Origin: Phycisphaerae bacterium
GTDB lineage: Bacteria > Planctomycetota > Phycisphaerae > Sedimentisphaerales > Anaerobacaceae
Length of the DNA: 58,934 bases
NCBI GenBank assembly: GCA_021736645.1
Contig: JAIPFM010000161.1
Span: 1 to 58,934, forward strand
Direction of reading: 5' to 3'
A program made the position numbers and the translations under genes. Of the stretch, positions 34,934 to 42,834 are shown one piece after another (position 1 is the first letter of the stretch; the number at the start of each line of letters is the position of its first letter). The notes below the pieces were generated by a model that saw nothing but the letters and a program-made list of their open reading frames with translations, was not told where the DNA came from and ran no database searches.

Positions 34934-35563
34934 CTAGGCCTGGTTGGCGATAGCACTGTCCAGAATGTGACGCAACTCAGGATCAATCATGTCTGCCAGC
35001 AGGGCGGTCACTGAATCCGCACTGACTTCCACTGTCGTTCCTTCGATCTTATATTCGAAACCGGCGTGAGCCAGACTGGCCTTGACTTCAGCCTGAATCC
35101 CCTGATTTTTCAACGCCTTGACCAGATCCTTGAGCGTACTCTCGATGAGCTTTCCCTTGAGTGTCTCAGGCACCACAATGTCTGCTGACACAGAGGCTTG
35201 AGCGTCCGCCTTGGCATACGCAGGAATGACCTCACGCAGCACATTGGCCAACGTGTCTTCATCGGACAGGGCTGTGCCAACCTCTCTGGCGAGCAGGGCG
35301 GCGAGCAATTGGCTGAGTTTTTCCTTGAGGGCGAGCAGGGCATCGCGCGTGGCCAGTTCCAGACTGGAGTCCATGCGTGACTTGATTTTGTTGGCTTCAG
35401 TCTCCGCCTGGGCGATCATCTGATCTGCCTTGGTCTTGGCCTGGGCAATGATCTGATCGGCCTGAGATTGAGCTTCAGCTTCAATCTTTTTTGCAGCTTT
35501 TTTGCCTGCATCCACGCCTTCTGTTTTCAGTGTCTCAACAAAAGCTTCAATATTTTTGGGCAT
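34934..35563 (-). CDS. ntpE: V-type ATPase subunit E (peripheral stalk)
   Basis: A protein of 209 residues and the first gene of the operon. The first 100 residues form a long charged coiled coil (KKAAKKIEAEAQSQADQII, then KADQMIAQAETEANKIKSRM), typical of the peripheral stalk that holds the head still. The C-terminal globular part (about 110-209) contains GFEYKIEGTTVEVSADSVTAL, the family's beta-strand end. AAGGAA precedes the ATG. Subunit E normally pairs with a G/H subunit, for which no gene is seen here. Confidence 0.85.
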   Translation of the reverse strand: MPKNIEAFVETLKTEGVDAGKKAAKKIEAEAQSQADQIIAQAKTKADQMIAQAETEANKIKSRMDSSLELATRDALLALKEKLSQLLAALLAREVGTALSDEDTLANVLREVIPAYAKADAQASVSADIVVPETLKGKLIESTLKDLVKALKNQGIQAEVKASLAHAGFEYKIEGTTVEVSADSVTALLADMIDPELRHILDSAIANQA

Positions 35564-35872
35564 AACCAGTTTCCTTCTGTTTGGATTCAGTACAAAACCG
35601 AAGCGAATACTTATACTTAGTGTCAGGCGGCTCTATCACTCACTGAACAACACATTTCAAAGATCATAGCAGCCTGAAAAATGGCCATAATGATGCAATC
35701 CCACTTAAACAGTAGGATTTCTCCAAGGGTACGAACCTGTCAACGCCCTAAAAAGAAGAGGACATACTATCAACAACCTTTCAGTCAATCAACTTTGAAT
35801 TCTCAATGAAATAAAATTTAGTCGTTAAATACTTTGCCGGAGCCTAATCACACAAACGGGAACACCCTGGCA
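35564..35872. other. Upstream region of the V-ATPase operon
   Basis: These 309 bases lie between the start of the V-ATPase operon and the end of the ilvD-ykgJ operon, both on the minus strand. They should hold the promoter of the V-ATPase operon; a TTGACA on the minus strand near 35738 lacks a good -10 box. No coding frame is credible, and I see no terminator for the ilvD operon. Confidence 0.4.
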
Positions 35873-36301
35873 TCATACACTGACCGATTGATTGAGTGCT
35901 TGACGTAAATCCTGGTATTCATAGGGAATATCGATCGTGTCGCACAGGGCCTTGATTTTATCCAGTGTCTGTTCCGTCACCTGGTTCTGCAGGTCCGACT
36001 CCCCCTGGCAGCCATAGATGCGACAGCCGGAGAACCTGTGTTCATGCACAGAACAGCGGTTATCCTCCAGATAGGGACACTGACCCGAGTGCATGGCTTT
36101 GAGATTCTTGCGGCCAATCTTCTCTGAGAAGTAGAGCATTTCTGCGTGGGTGACATACAAGCGGTGTCCGTACGCGTCAAAATCACAGCATTTTCCACAG
36201 GCAGTACAGGGCCCCACAATTTGCGGCTGAGCGCCCAGGATCTCATCCAGCCATACGTAAAGACGGCTGATTTCTTCGACGACAGCCTCATTTTGACTCA
36301 T
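35873..36301 (-). CDS. YkgJ-family cysteine-cluster protein (second copy)
   Basis: A protein of 142 residues. The cluster CTACGKCC (Cys32, 35, 38, 39) and a later CPYLEDNRCSVHEHRFSGCR mark the YkgJ/CxxCxxCC family, thought to bind zinc or iron (often described as Fe-S-type). Biochemistry of the family is scant. Its start overlaps the end of the preceding YkgJ gene by 14 bases. The two are clearly related but not close duplicates. They are co-transcribed with ilvD. Confidence 0.8.
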   Translation of the reverse strand: MSQNEAVVEEISRLYVWLDEILGAQPQIVGPCTACGKCCDFDAYGHRLYVTHAEMLYFSEKIGRKNLKAMHSGQCPYLEDNRCSVHEHRFSGCRIYGCQGESDLQNQVTEQTLDKIKALCDTIDIPYEYQDLRQALNQSVSV

Positions 36302-36737
36302 CGGTCCACCATGCCTTTTGTTTTTTTAGTGCGTCTATCTCATTCATACTGAAAAGTCTGCCGCGATTCATGCCAGGGCAGGACTGAGCGGCCTTGTTCC
36401 AGGTGTGGGGACTTTCCAGGTTCGAGGCCCAAAAAGGCCATGTCCTGCACTGGTTGGGGCGTACAGAGTAAATTGTGCAGCGTTTTTCATGGTTCTCGGT
36501 TTTCAGAAAGATGCAGTCCTTGGAACAGGGTTCCTCAATAATGGTGGTGCGACTGCCAATCCGTCTGAGATACTGTCGGCGAAGCTCATCCGCTGGGAGC
36601 TTGAGAAACTCCGCAATGAACTCAATTTCCGTGTGTGTGGCCCAGATAAAACCCTCTTCCGGACCGGAACAGCAGTTGCCGCAGCCTGTACATTCAAAAT
36701 GCAGGCCTGCAGCATACCAGGGGATTTTTAGAGGCAT
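36288..36737 (-). CDS. YkgJ-family cysteine-cluster protein (first copy)
   Basis: A protein of 149 residues with CTGCGNCC (Cys16, 19, 22, 23), then CSKDCIFLK, CTIYSVRPNQCRTWPFW and a final Cys near the end. This full set of Cys positions is typical of the YkgJ family, putative metal or Fe-S-cluster-binding proteins. It starts 4 bases after ilvD and overlaps the second YkgJ gene. The link to ilvD, which encodes an Fe-S dehydratase, suggests a metal-handling role, but that is inference. Confidence 0.82.
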   Translation of the reverse strand: MPLKIPWYAAGLHFECTGCGNCCSGPEEGFIWATHTEIEFIAEFLKLPADELRRQYLRRIGSRTTIIEEPCSKDCIFLKTENHEKRCTIYSVRPNQCRTWPFWASNLESPHTWNKAAQSCPGMNRGRLFSMNEIDALKKQKAWWTDESK

Positions 36738-36741
36738 AGTC

Positions 36742-38409
36742 TTACCATTTTAATACAGCGCCAGTATCCGCGCTGGTGGCCAGGGCAGCGTATTTGCTCA
36801 AACAACCCCGGGTCACTCTCGGAGCCGGAGCCTTCCATTGGGCCTTTCGTTCGGCCAGAACCTTATCCGTGAGGTCGACGTTGATGGCATTGTTGGGAAT
36901 GTCGATTGTCACCATATCGCCGGGTTCGATCAGTCCAATGGGACCGCCCACCGCGGCTTCCGGGCTGATATGACCGATACAGGCACCGCGTGTTCCGCCG
37001 CTGAAGCGTCCATCCGTGATCAGGGCCACGGATTCACCCAGGCCGGCACCCATGATATAGCTGGTGGGACTGAGCATTTCCTGCATTCCGGGACCGCCCT
37101 TGGGGCCTTCGTACCGGATGACGACCACATCGCCGGCCTTGACCTTGCCGCCCAGAATGCCTTCGCAGGCCTCTTCCTGACTCTCGAAGATCACGGCCGG
37201 GCCGGTGTGGGTGAGCATGCCCTTGGCCACGCCTGCACTCTTGACCACGCCTCCGTTGGGGGCCAGATTGCCCTTGACTATAGACAGGCCGCCGGTCTTG
37301 GAGTACGGATTGTCCAGCGAGCGGATGCATTGCAGGTCTTTGCTGTCACTCTGAGCCACGTTTTGGGCCAGGGTCTTGCCGGTCACAGTGATGCAGTCCC
37401 CATTGATCAGGCCGCTTATTTTGCTGATTTCCTGGATGATGGCACTGATGCCGCCGGCTGCATCCACGTCTTCAATATGATAGTCACTGGAAGGCGAGAC
37501 CTTGCAGATATTGGGGCACAGGGCAGAGAGTTCGTTGATCCTGTCCAGGTCATAATCAATGTCCGCTTCACTGGCAATGGCCAGTGTGTGCAGGACCGTG
37601 TTGGTGGACCCGCCCATGGCCATGTCCAGAATCAGGGCATTGTCCAGGGACTGGCGCGTGATGATGTCCAGGGGCCTGATGTTCTGAGTGATCACCTCCA
37701 TAATCTGCTTGCCTGCGGCCTTGTACAGGTCCTGGCGTCTGGGATCCACGGCCAGGATGGTCCCGTTCCCGGGCAGGGCCATGCCAATGGCCTCGCACAG
37801 GCAGTTCATGGAATTGGCTGTAAACATGCCTGAGCAACTGCCCTCAGTGGGACAGCCCGTACATTCCAGATCGTGCAGCTGGGCTTCCGAAATCTGGCCA
37901 TTGTTGAATTGGGCCACACCCTCGAAGATACTGATCAGATCCACGGTTCTGCCGTCTTTGGTCTTGCCTGCTGCCATGGGGCCGCCGGACACGAACAGGG
38001 TGGGGATGTTCAGTCGCACCGCGGCCATGAGCATGCCTGGCACGATCTTGTCGCAATTGGGGATGCAGATCATGCCGTCAAAGCAGTGGGCCTTGCCCAT
38101 GGTTTCCACTGCATCGGCCACGATTTCTCGCGACGCCAGGGAGTATTTCATGCCGCCGTGGCCCATGGCAATCCCATCGCACACGGCAATGGTGTTGAAC
38201 TCAAACGGGATGCCGCCTGCATCCCGGACCGCCTGTTTGACCACGTCGGCCACTTTATTAAGATGCACATGACCTGGCACGACCTCGCAAAAGCTGTTGG
38301 CAATGGCAATAAAAGGCTTGCCCATGTCCTGATCGTTCAGACCACACGCCCTCAACAGACCTCTGTGCGGAGCCCTCTGGAACCCCTGTTTTACCTGATC
38401 ACTATTCAT
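36742..38409 (-). CDS. ilvD: Dihydroxy-acid dehydratase
   Basis: A protein of 555 residues, normal for IlvD. It dehydrates dihydroxy-isovalerate and dihydroxy-methylvalerate to the 2-keto acids of valine and isoleucine, using an Fe-S cluster and Mg2+. Motifs: [32 protein letters not shown] with a cluster Cys, [19 protein letters not shown] with another, and [19 protein letters not shown]. Where three-Cys [2Fe-2S] members have a Cys, this protein reads VPGHVHL. GGAG lies upstream of the ATG. It is followed after 4 bases by two YkgJ genes. Confidence 0.97.
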   Translation of the reverse strand: MNSDQVKQGFQRAPHRGLLRACGLNDQDMGKPFIAIANSFCEVVPGHVHLNKVADVVKQAVRDAGGIPFEFNTIAVCDGIAMGHGGMKYSLASREIVADAVETMGKAHCFDGMICIPNCDKIVPGMLMAAVRLNIPTLFVSGGPMAAGKTKDGRTVDLISIFEGVAQFNNGQISEAQLHDLECTGCPTEGSCSGMFTANSMNCLCEAIGMALPGNGTILAVDPRRQDLYKAAGKQIMEVITQNIRPLDIITRQSLDNALILDMAMGGSTNTVLHTLAIASEADIDYDLDRINELSALCPNICKVSPSSDYHIEDVDAAGGISAIIQEISKISGLINGDCITVTGKTLAQNVAQSDSKDLQCIRSLDNPYSKTGGLSIVKGNLAPNGGVVKSAGVAKGMLTHTGPAVIFESQEEACEGILGGKVKAGDVVVIRYEGPKGGPGMQEMLSPTSYIMGAGLGESVALITDGRFSGGTRGACIGHISPEAAVGGPIGLIEPGDMVTIDIPNNAINVDLTDKVLAERKAQWKAPAPRVTRGCLSKYAALATSADTGAVLKW

Positions 38410-38444
38410 AAACTACATCTCCAACGGTCACGTCATAGCTTCAA

Positions 38445-38473
38445 ATTACATAGGCTGCATAGTGTACTGTCAG
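38445..38473 (-). promoter_or_regulatory. Sigma-70-type promoter for ilvD-ykgJ
   Basis: On the minus strand CTGACA (38473-38468), a 17-base spacer and TGTAAT (38450-38445), about 36 bases ahead of the ilvD start. Confidence 0.5.
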
Positions 38474-38556
38474 AGACTGGACAAATAAAGAAAAATCGAG
38501 TATACACACATGGGATTGGCATGAGTTGTGCCTCTTGATCAATGTAGGAAGGTCTC

Positions 38557-39564
38557 ATGGATGTAAAACAATGTCGGTTCTTGGGCCCTGGGCTCGTGGT
38601 GTGTCTGTTGTTTTTTTCAGCATGCTCAGGCGCCGTGTCCGTCACTCCCGCGATGGCTCCGGTGACTCAAGTCGAGACGTCTGTACCCAAACTCACCCTT
38701 CTGTATCAGGTCGGCCAGAGGACCACGTACTGTCTGAGTTCTGAAGTCACTCGGTCCGTGCAGTTCGAAGGCATTCGGCCCGATGACGAGACACTCGGGG
38801 TGTATGCCTCTGCAGTCACAGGCGCCCTGACTGACGTGACATGGTGTCAAACCGTGCAGGGAGTGGATCCCAATGGCCAGTCGCTGCTGCGCATTGAGCT
38901 CAACGGTTTGACGTACAAGGCGTACCGTGCCGGGGAATTGGTCGTGGATTATGACAGCACGCGCGATGAAAACGAGACCACAGCCCTGGAAGATGTGCCC
39001 GGGCTCACGTATGAGGTTCGCGTGGACGCCAGGGGTCACGTGGTCCAGGTCATGGGGCAGGATGAGGCCCTGGCCGGGTTGGACAAGGACAAACCCCATT
39101 TCACGAGTGCCAGGCGTCTGGTCTCCAAAGAGGTGATTCAGGCCCGGCATTCAATCGAGGCATTGCACGGGGCCCCGGATCGGGCGGTCAAGGACGCGGC
39201 ATGGTCCACCCGACAATCGTTTGCCTTTGGCCAGTTGGGCGGCAAGCAGTTCAACAAGACCTACACCTGCCTTGGCACCACGCAGGGATCGTCTCTGGTT
39301 GAGATCCGCATGGCAGGCATTCTGACCCTGGATAAAAGCCTCTCAAGCGTCACGTCGAAGACACTGCCATTTTCCAGTGAAGATCAGTATGCAGGAACCT
39401 TGATCCTGGAGACTCGCACCGGCCAGGTCAAGACCTACCACGAAACCCTGGCCGTGGATTGGACCTTTGTGGATCCTGCGTCCATGAAGGAGGCGGAGCC
39501 CCGCAAAGGACACATGACCGCCAGACAAGCCTTCCTGCTTGAGCGAAAGGATGTTCCCCAGTGA
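38557..39564 (+). CDS. Putative lipoprotein of unknown function (coupled pair, first)
   Basis: A protein of 335 residues. A hydrophobic N terminus ends in FFSACSG, a plausible lipobox with Cys23. The mature part is predicted to be beta-rich: LTLLYQVGQRTTYCLSSEVTRSVQF, then a GLTYEVRVDARGHVV strand pair, read in parts. I recognise no family. GGAAGG precedes the ATG. The stop overlaps the GTG start of the next gene, which encodes a similar-sized, similarly laid out lipoprotein, so the pair may form one complex. Function is unknown. Confidence 0.65.
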   Translation: MDVKQCRFLGPGLVVCLLFFSACSGAVSVTPAMAPVTQVETSVPKLTLLYQVGQRTTYCLSSEVTRSVQFEGIRPDDETLGVYASAVTGALTDVTWCQTVQGVDPNGQSLLRIELNGLTYKAYRAGELVVDYDSTRDENETTALEDVPGLTYEVRVDARGHVVQVMGQDEALAGLDKDKPHFTSARRLVSKEVIQARHSIEALHGAPDRAVKDAAWSTRQSFAFGQLGGKQFNKTYTCLGTTQGSSLVEIRMAGILTLDKSLSSVTSKTLPFSSEDQYAGTLILETRTGQVKTYHETLAVDWTFVDPASMKEAEPRKGHMTARQAFLLERKDVPQ

Positions 39565-40586
39565 CCCGACCCGTATTCAAGAGACCTGTGGCCTGGGGGA
39601 TGATTCTGGCCTGTGTCTCCCTGTTGACTGCCGGTTGCGCCAAACCGGATCTGAATTCGCAGCCGATGTCTGTCAGACCAGTTGTGCGGTTTCATCAGGG
39701 CGAGACCCTTCACTACCTGTTTACGAGCCATCGTAGCATTGAAGTGCAGTGGGACGCCCAGGCCCTGGCACAGGGGGATAAGAACGCCGCTCAAACCATG
39801 ACCGAGACACTGACCCTGCGCATGGCGTATGAGCCCGTGGCAGTCACCCCGGAGAAGACCGTGCTCAAGGCCACCTGCGACTCTGCCGTGGTCAAACGGT
39901 CCAGCCTGACAGGTACCCGTCGTGCCGCACGTGATCCTGTGGAGCTGATGACCGGGCGGTCCTTTGTCCTGGTGCTGGATGCTCGGGGCCGGATCACCGA
40001 TGCCAATGAACTGGACGCGCTGCTCAAGGAACTGGGCACACATGCCTTCAGACTCAATGGCAAGGACCGCATCAAGGATCAGGACATGATCAACGATGTG
40101 GTGGCCTCCCAATGGTTTCTCTGGGATGCAGTGACATCTATGGATCCCAATGTCGAGCGTCCCGGCGACACGTGGACGTCCAGACTGTCTGTGCCCACGC
40201 CCATGGTCCTTAGAAAGGCCAGAGATGTCACGTATACGCTGGCCGATGTGAATGACATGAAGGCCACTGTTGACATGACCTGTGTGCTGTCGCCTGACAA
40301 GGCGCCGAGGTCATGGCCGATTCCGTATGCCGGGACCTTCCAGGCAAGCGGCACATTCGGGTTTATCCGGGGATTCAAGGTGTTGAGCCTCACAGGGCAG
40401 GGGGCCGAGCAGTTTGACCTGGCCCTGGGCCTGAGCTTGGGCTATGAGCAGACCTATCACATGGAACTCCAGGGCATGATTCCCTTTAGCATGCGGGTCA
40501 TGCCCAGGATACTGATCGATCAGACGTTGAGTATGACATTGGAACACACGGTTTCCCAGGGAGCGACGGACATTGGAACGAAATAA
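39561..40586 (+). CDS. Putative lipoprotein of unknown function (coupled pair, second)
   Basis: A protein of 341 residues starting with GTG, overlapping the preceding stop as GTGA. The lipobox is LLTAGC (Cys26). The layout is like that of its neighbour: an early VRFHQGETLHYLFTSHRSIEVQ, a middle VLVLDARGRITDANELDALL that parallels VRVDARGHVVQVMGQDEAL in the first protein, and a beta-rich end. The shared DARG motif suggests the two are distant paralogues. No family recognised. Its last 14 bases overlap the HIT gene. Confidence 0.65.
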   Translation: MTRPVFKRPVAWGMILACVSLLTAGCAKPDLNSQPMSVRPVVRFHQGETLHYLFTSHRSIEVQWDAQALAQGDKNAAQTMTETLTLRMAYEPVAVTPEKTVLKATCDSAVVKRSSLTGTRRAARDPVELMTGRSFVLVLDARGRITDANELDALLKELGTHAFRLNGKDRIKDQDMINDVVASQWFLWDAVTSMDPNVERPGDTWTSRLSVPTPMVLRKARDVTYTLADVNDMKATVDMTCVLSPDKAPRSWPIPYAGTFQASGTFGFIRGFKVLSLTGQGAEQFDLALGLSLGYEQTYHMELQGMIPFSMRVMPRILIDQTLSMTLEHTVSQGATDIGTK

Positions 40587-41067
40587 TCTTTGGGCGCCCT
40601 GGCGTATCGGCTATATTACGGCACCCCACAAAAAAACCGAAGGATGTTTCTTGTGTCACCATCAGGAGCAGGACAGCCAGGATGATGACAATCTGGTGCT
40701 CTGGCGTTCTCAATGGTGTGTGGCGGTCCTGAACCGGTATCCCTACAACAATGGTCATGTGCTGATTGCACCCAAACGTCACTTTTCAGATCTCTCCGAG
40801 GCCACAGACGCAGAAATGCTCGACCTGATGCATCAGGTGCGTGACAGTCAGGCCTGTCTGAAGGAGGCGGTGAATCCGGACGGCTTCAATGTCGGCATCA
40901 ACACGGGACGCTGTGCAGGCGCGGGTCTGCCCGGCCACCTGCACATCCACGTGGTGCCCAGATGGAATGGCGACACCAACTTCATGAGTGTGTGCAGTGA
41001 CACGGAAGTGATCAGTCAGAGTATGAACGAGCTGATGAGCTTGTTGAGACAAGCTCATCAGTCGTAG
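40573..41067 (+). CDS. HIT-family nucleotide hydrolase/transferase
   Basis: A protein of 164 residues. The histidine triad GHLHIHVVP marks the HIT superfamily; the opening NNLWAPWRIGYI and CFLCHHQEQ (Cys pair that may bind zinc) match the branch related to Ap4A phosphorylase and bacterial HIT hydrolases. The likely reaction is cleavage of dinucleoside polyphosphates or nucleoside monophosphate derivatives. The TTG at 40573 is the only start that keeps LWAPWR, and a GGGAGCG lies upstream inside the lipoprotein gene. Confidence 0.85.
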   Translation: MERNNLWAPWRIGYITAPHKKTEGCFLCHHQEQDSQDDDNLVLWRSQWCVAVLNRYPYNNGHVLIAPKRHFSDLSEATDAEMLDLMHQVRDSQACLKEAVNPDGFNVGINTGRCAGAGLPGHLHIHVVPRWNGDTNFMSVCSDTEVISQSMNELMSLLRQAHQS

Positions 41068-41112
41068 TTTTAAGTTTTAAGTTTTTAAGTGTTAAGTGTT
41101 AAGTGTTAAGTT
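41068..41112. repeat. Short tandem repeat of a ttaagt-type unit
   Basis: About seven copies of a 6-7-base unit (ttaagt / gttaagt) directly follow the HIT stop codon. It is probably a slippage-prone spacer without function. Confidence 0.7.
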
Positions 41113-41204
41113 GGTTGAATGGGCATTCGCCCATATTGTTTATTTTTGTTTTAGACGGAAAGCTGACGGCTGACCGCTGATAGCTTTTCTTTAGGTTCTA
41201 AAAG

Positions 41205-42287
41205 ATGAAATCCTATGCAGTGTCTGAATTGAATAGTCGGGGGCGTGCCTTTTTGGAAAAGGCGCATCCGTATCGCACGGCGTTTGAACGCGATCGGGAC
41301 CGGATTATCCACAGTTCTGCGTTTCGGCGTCTGGAAGGCAAGACGCAGGTGTTTACGCCGGGTCTGGATGACTACTATCGTACGCGTCTGACCCATACCA
41401 TAGAGGTGTCGCAGATCGGGCGCACCATTGCCAGGGCCCTCGACGTGAACGAGAGCCTCACGGAAGCCATTTGTCTGGCGCATGATCTGGGCCATGCCCC
41501 GTTCGGGCATACCGGGGAACATGTGCTCAATGATCTGCTCGAGGGCTGCGGCGGATACGAGCACAATCGTCAGAGTCTCCGTATTGTCACAGAACTGGAA
41601 CACCCGTATCCTGAGTTCATGGGTCTGAATCTCATGTATGAGACGCGTCTGGCCCTGGCCAAGCATCGCAGTCCGTACGATCACCCGGAACACGGAGGCG
41701 GTTTCCTGGAACCGCAGTGCACGCTGGAGGGGCAGATTGCCGATCTGGCAGACAGGATTGCGTACAATTGTCATGATCTGGAAGATGGACAAAAGGCCCG
41801 CCTCATCCAACCGGACCAGCTCGTGACCCTGGAGATCGTGAGCTGCGCTCAAGCTGAAGTCCATGCCGAGACCCTGGATGACTGGACCATCAAACGCACG
41901 CGCACTGCCAAGGCCATGCTCAATCGCCTGGTGAATGACTGTATCGAGACCAGCAGGCAGCGCCTTGCTCAGGCCGGCGTGGCCGTGCTGGAGGATGTGA
42001 CACAGCAGGGTGACACGCTGATCCGTATTTCCGACGACGCCGATCAACAGCTCCGGACGCTGGAGCGTTTTTTGATGGATCATTTTTATCTCCACCCCAC
42101 ATTACAGAAAACCGCAGATCAGGTCAGGCAGTGGCTCACCACCCTGTTTGAATCGCTCTGTCACGAGCCCACGCGCATGCCGCGCTACTTCCAGAGCTTT
42201 ATTGAATCACGCGGGCTCAAGCGGGCCGTGGCAGACTACATGGCCGGCATGACGGACCGATACTGCTTGAAACTGCTGGGTCATTGA
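41205..42287 (+). CDS. dgt: dGTP triphosphohydrolase-like HD-domain dNTPase
   Basis: A protein of 360 residues. It cleaves dNTPs to nucleosides and triphosphate, controlling nucleotide pools. The HD signature is complete: RTRLTHTIEVSQIGRTIA with His64, then LAHDLGHAPFGHTGE with His93-Asp94, and a later DRIAYNCHDLEDG with the final Asp. SAFRRLEGKTQV is the typical dNTPase opening. The length fits the shorter, tetrameric-type bacterial dNTPases rather than the 505-residue E. coli Dgt. It is followed by pgpA after 34 bases. Confidence 0.9.
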   Translation: MKSYAVSELNSRGRAFLEKAHPYRTAFERDRDRIIHSSAFRRLEGKTQVFTPGLDDYYRTRLTHTIEVSQIGRTIARALDVNESLTEAICLAHDLGHAPFGHTGEHVLNDLLEGCGGYEHNRQSLRIVTELEHPYPEFMGLNLMYETRLALAKHRSPYDHPEHGGGFLEPQCTLEGQIADLADRIAYNCHDLEDGQKARLIQPDQLVTLEIVSCAQAEVHAETLDDWTIKRTRTAKAMLNRLVNDCIETSRQRLAQAGVAVLEDVTQQGDTLIRISDDADQQLRTLERFLMDHFYLHPTLQKTADQVRQWLTTLFESLCHEPTRMPRYFQSFIESRGLKRAVADYMAGMTDRYCLKLLGH

Positions 42288-42321
42288 CTTGACCGGATTT
42301 TTCGAGTAGGGTCTGGGGCTT

Positions 42322-42816
42322 ATGAAACGACTGATGACATCTTGTTTTGGATTGGGGTGGATGCCCATTGCGCCCGGCACGTGGGGGTCCTTGCCGCCCA
42401 TGGTGATTTTGGGGGTGATGGGGCATCTGGGCATGACACCTCTTGGGGTCGCGATCGTGATGGGCGTGCTGTTAATCTGGGGATCCTTTGTGTGCGTGGC
42501 CCTGGCGCCGGCAGCCATGGCAGCCACAGGCAATAAAGACCCTGGCGAAGTGGTGGCAGACGAATTGGCCGGGCAGGCTGTGTGTTTTCTGGCAGTGCCC
42601 TTCATGGCAGTGCAATCCATGACCGCGGTCCAGATCTGGATGATCGCTGTCAGCGGTTTTCTCCTGTTTCGCGTGTTCGATATTATCAAGCCCTGGCCTG
42701 CCAATCGTCTGGAAGGCCTGCCCAACGGCTGGGGCATTCTGGCCGATGATCTCATGGCAGGGCTCTATGCCGGCCTGTGCCTGTGGGTGACGGTACAACT
42801 GTGGATCAGTGCTTAG
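42322..42816 (+). CDS. pgpA: Phosphatidylglycerophosphatase A
   Basis: A protein of 164 residues with several membrane segments. It dephosphorylates phosphatidylglycerol phosphate to phosphatidylglycerol at the inner membrane. Family marks: GLGWMPIAPGTWGSLPP at the start, DPGEVVADELAGQ (acidic metal-binding site), FRVFDIIKPWPANRLE and GWGILADDLMAG. The start follows GGGG. It is 18 bases ahead of the kinase-like membrane protein gene. Confidence 0.93.
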   Translation: MKRLMTSCFGLGWMPIAPGTWGSLPPMVILGVMGHLGMTPLGVAIVMGVLLIWGSFVCVALAPAAMAATGNKDPGEVVADELAGQAVCFLAVPFMAVQSMTAVQIWMIAVSGFLLFRVFDIIKPWPANRLEGLPNGWGILADDLMAGLYAGLCLWVTVQLWISA

Positions 42817-42834
42817 CGGAGTGAAGGAAAGTCA

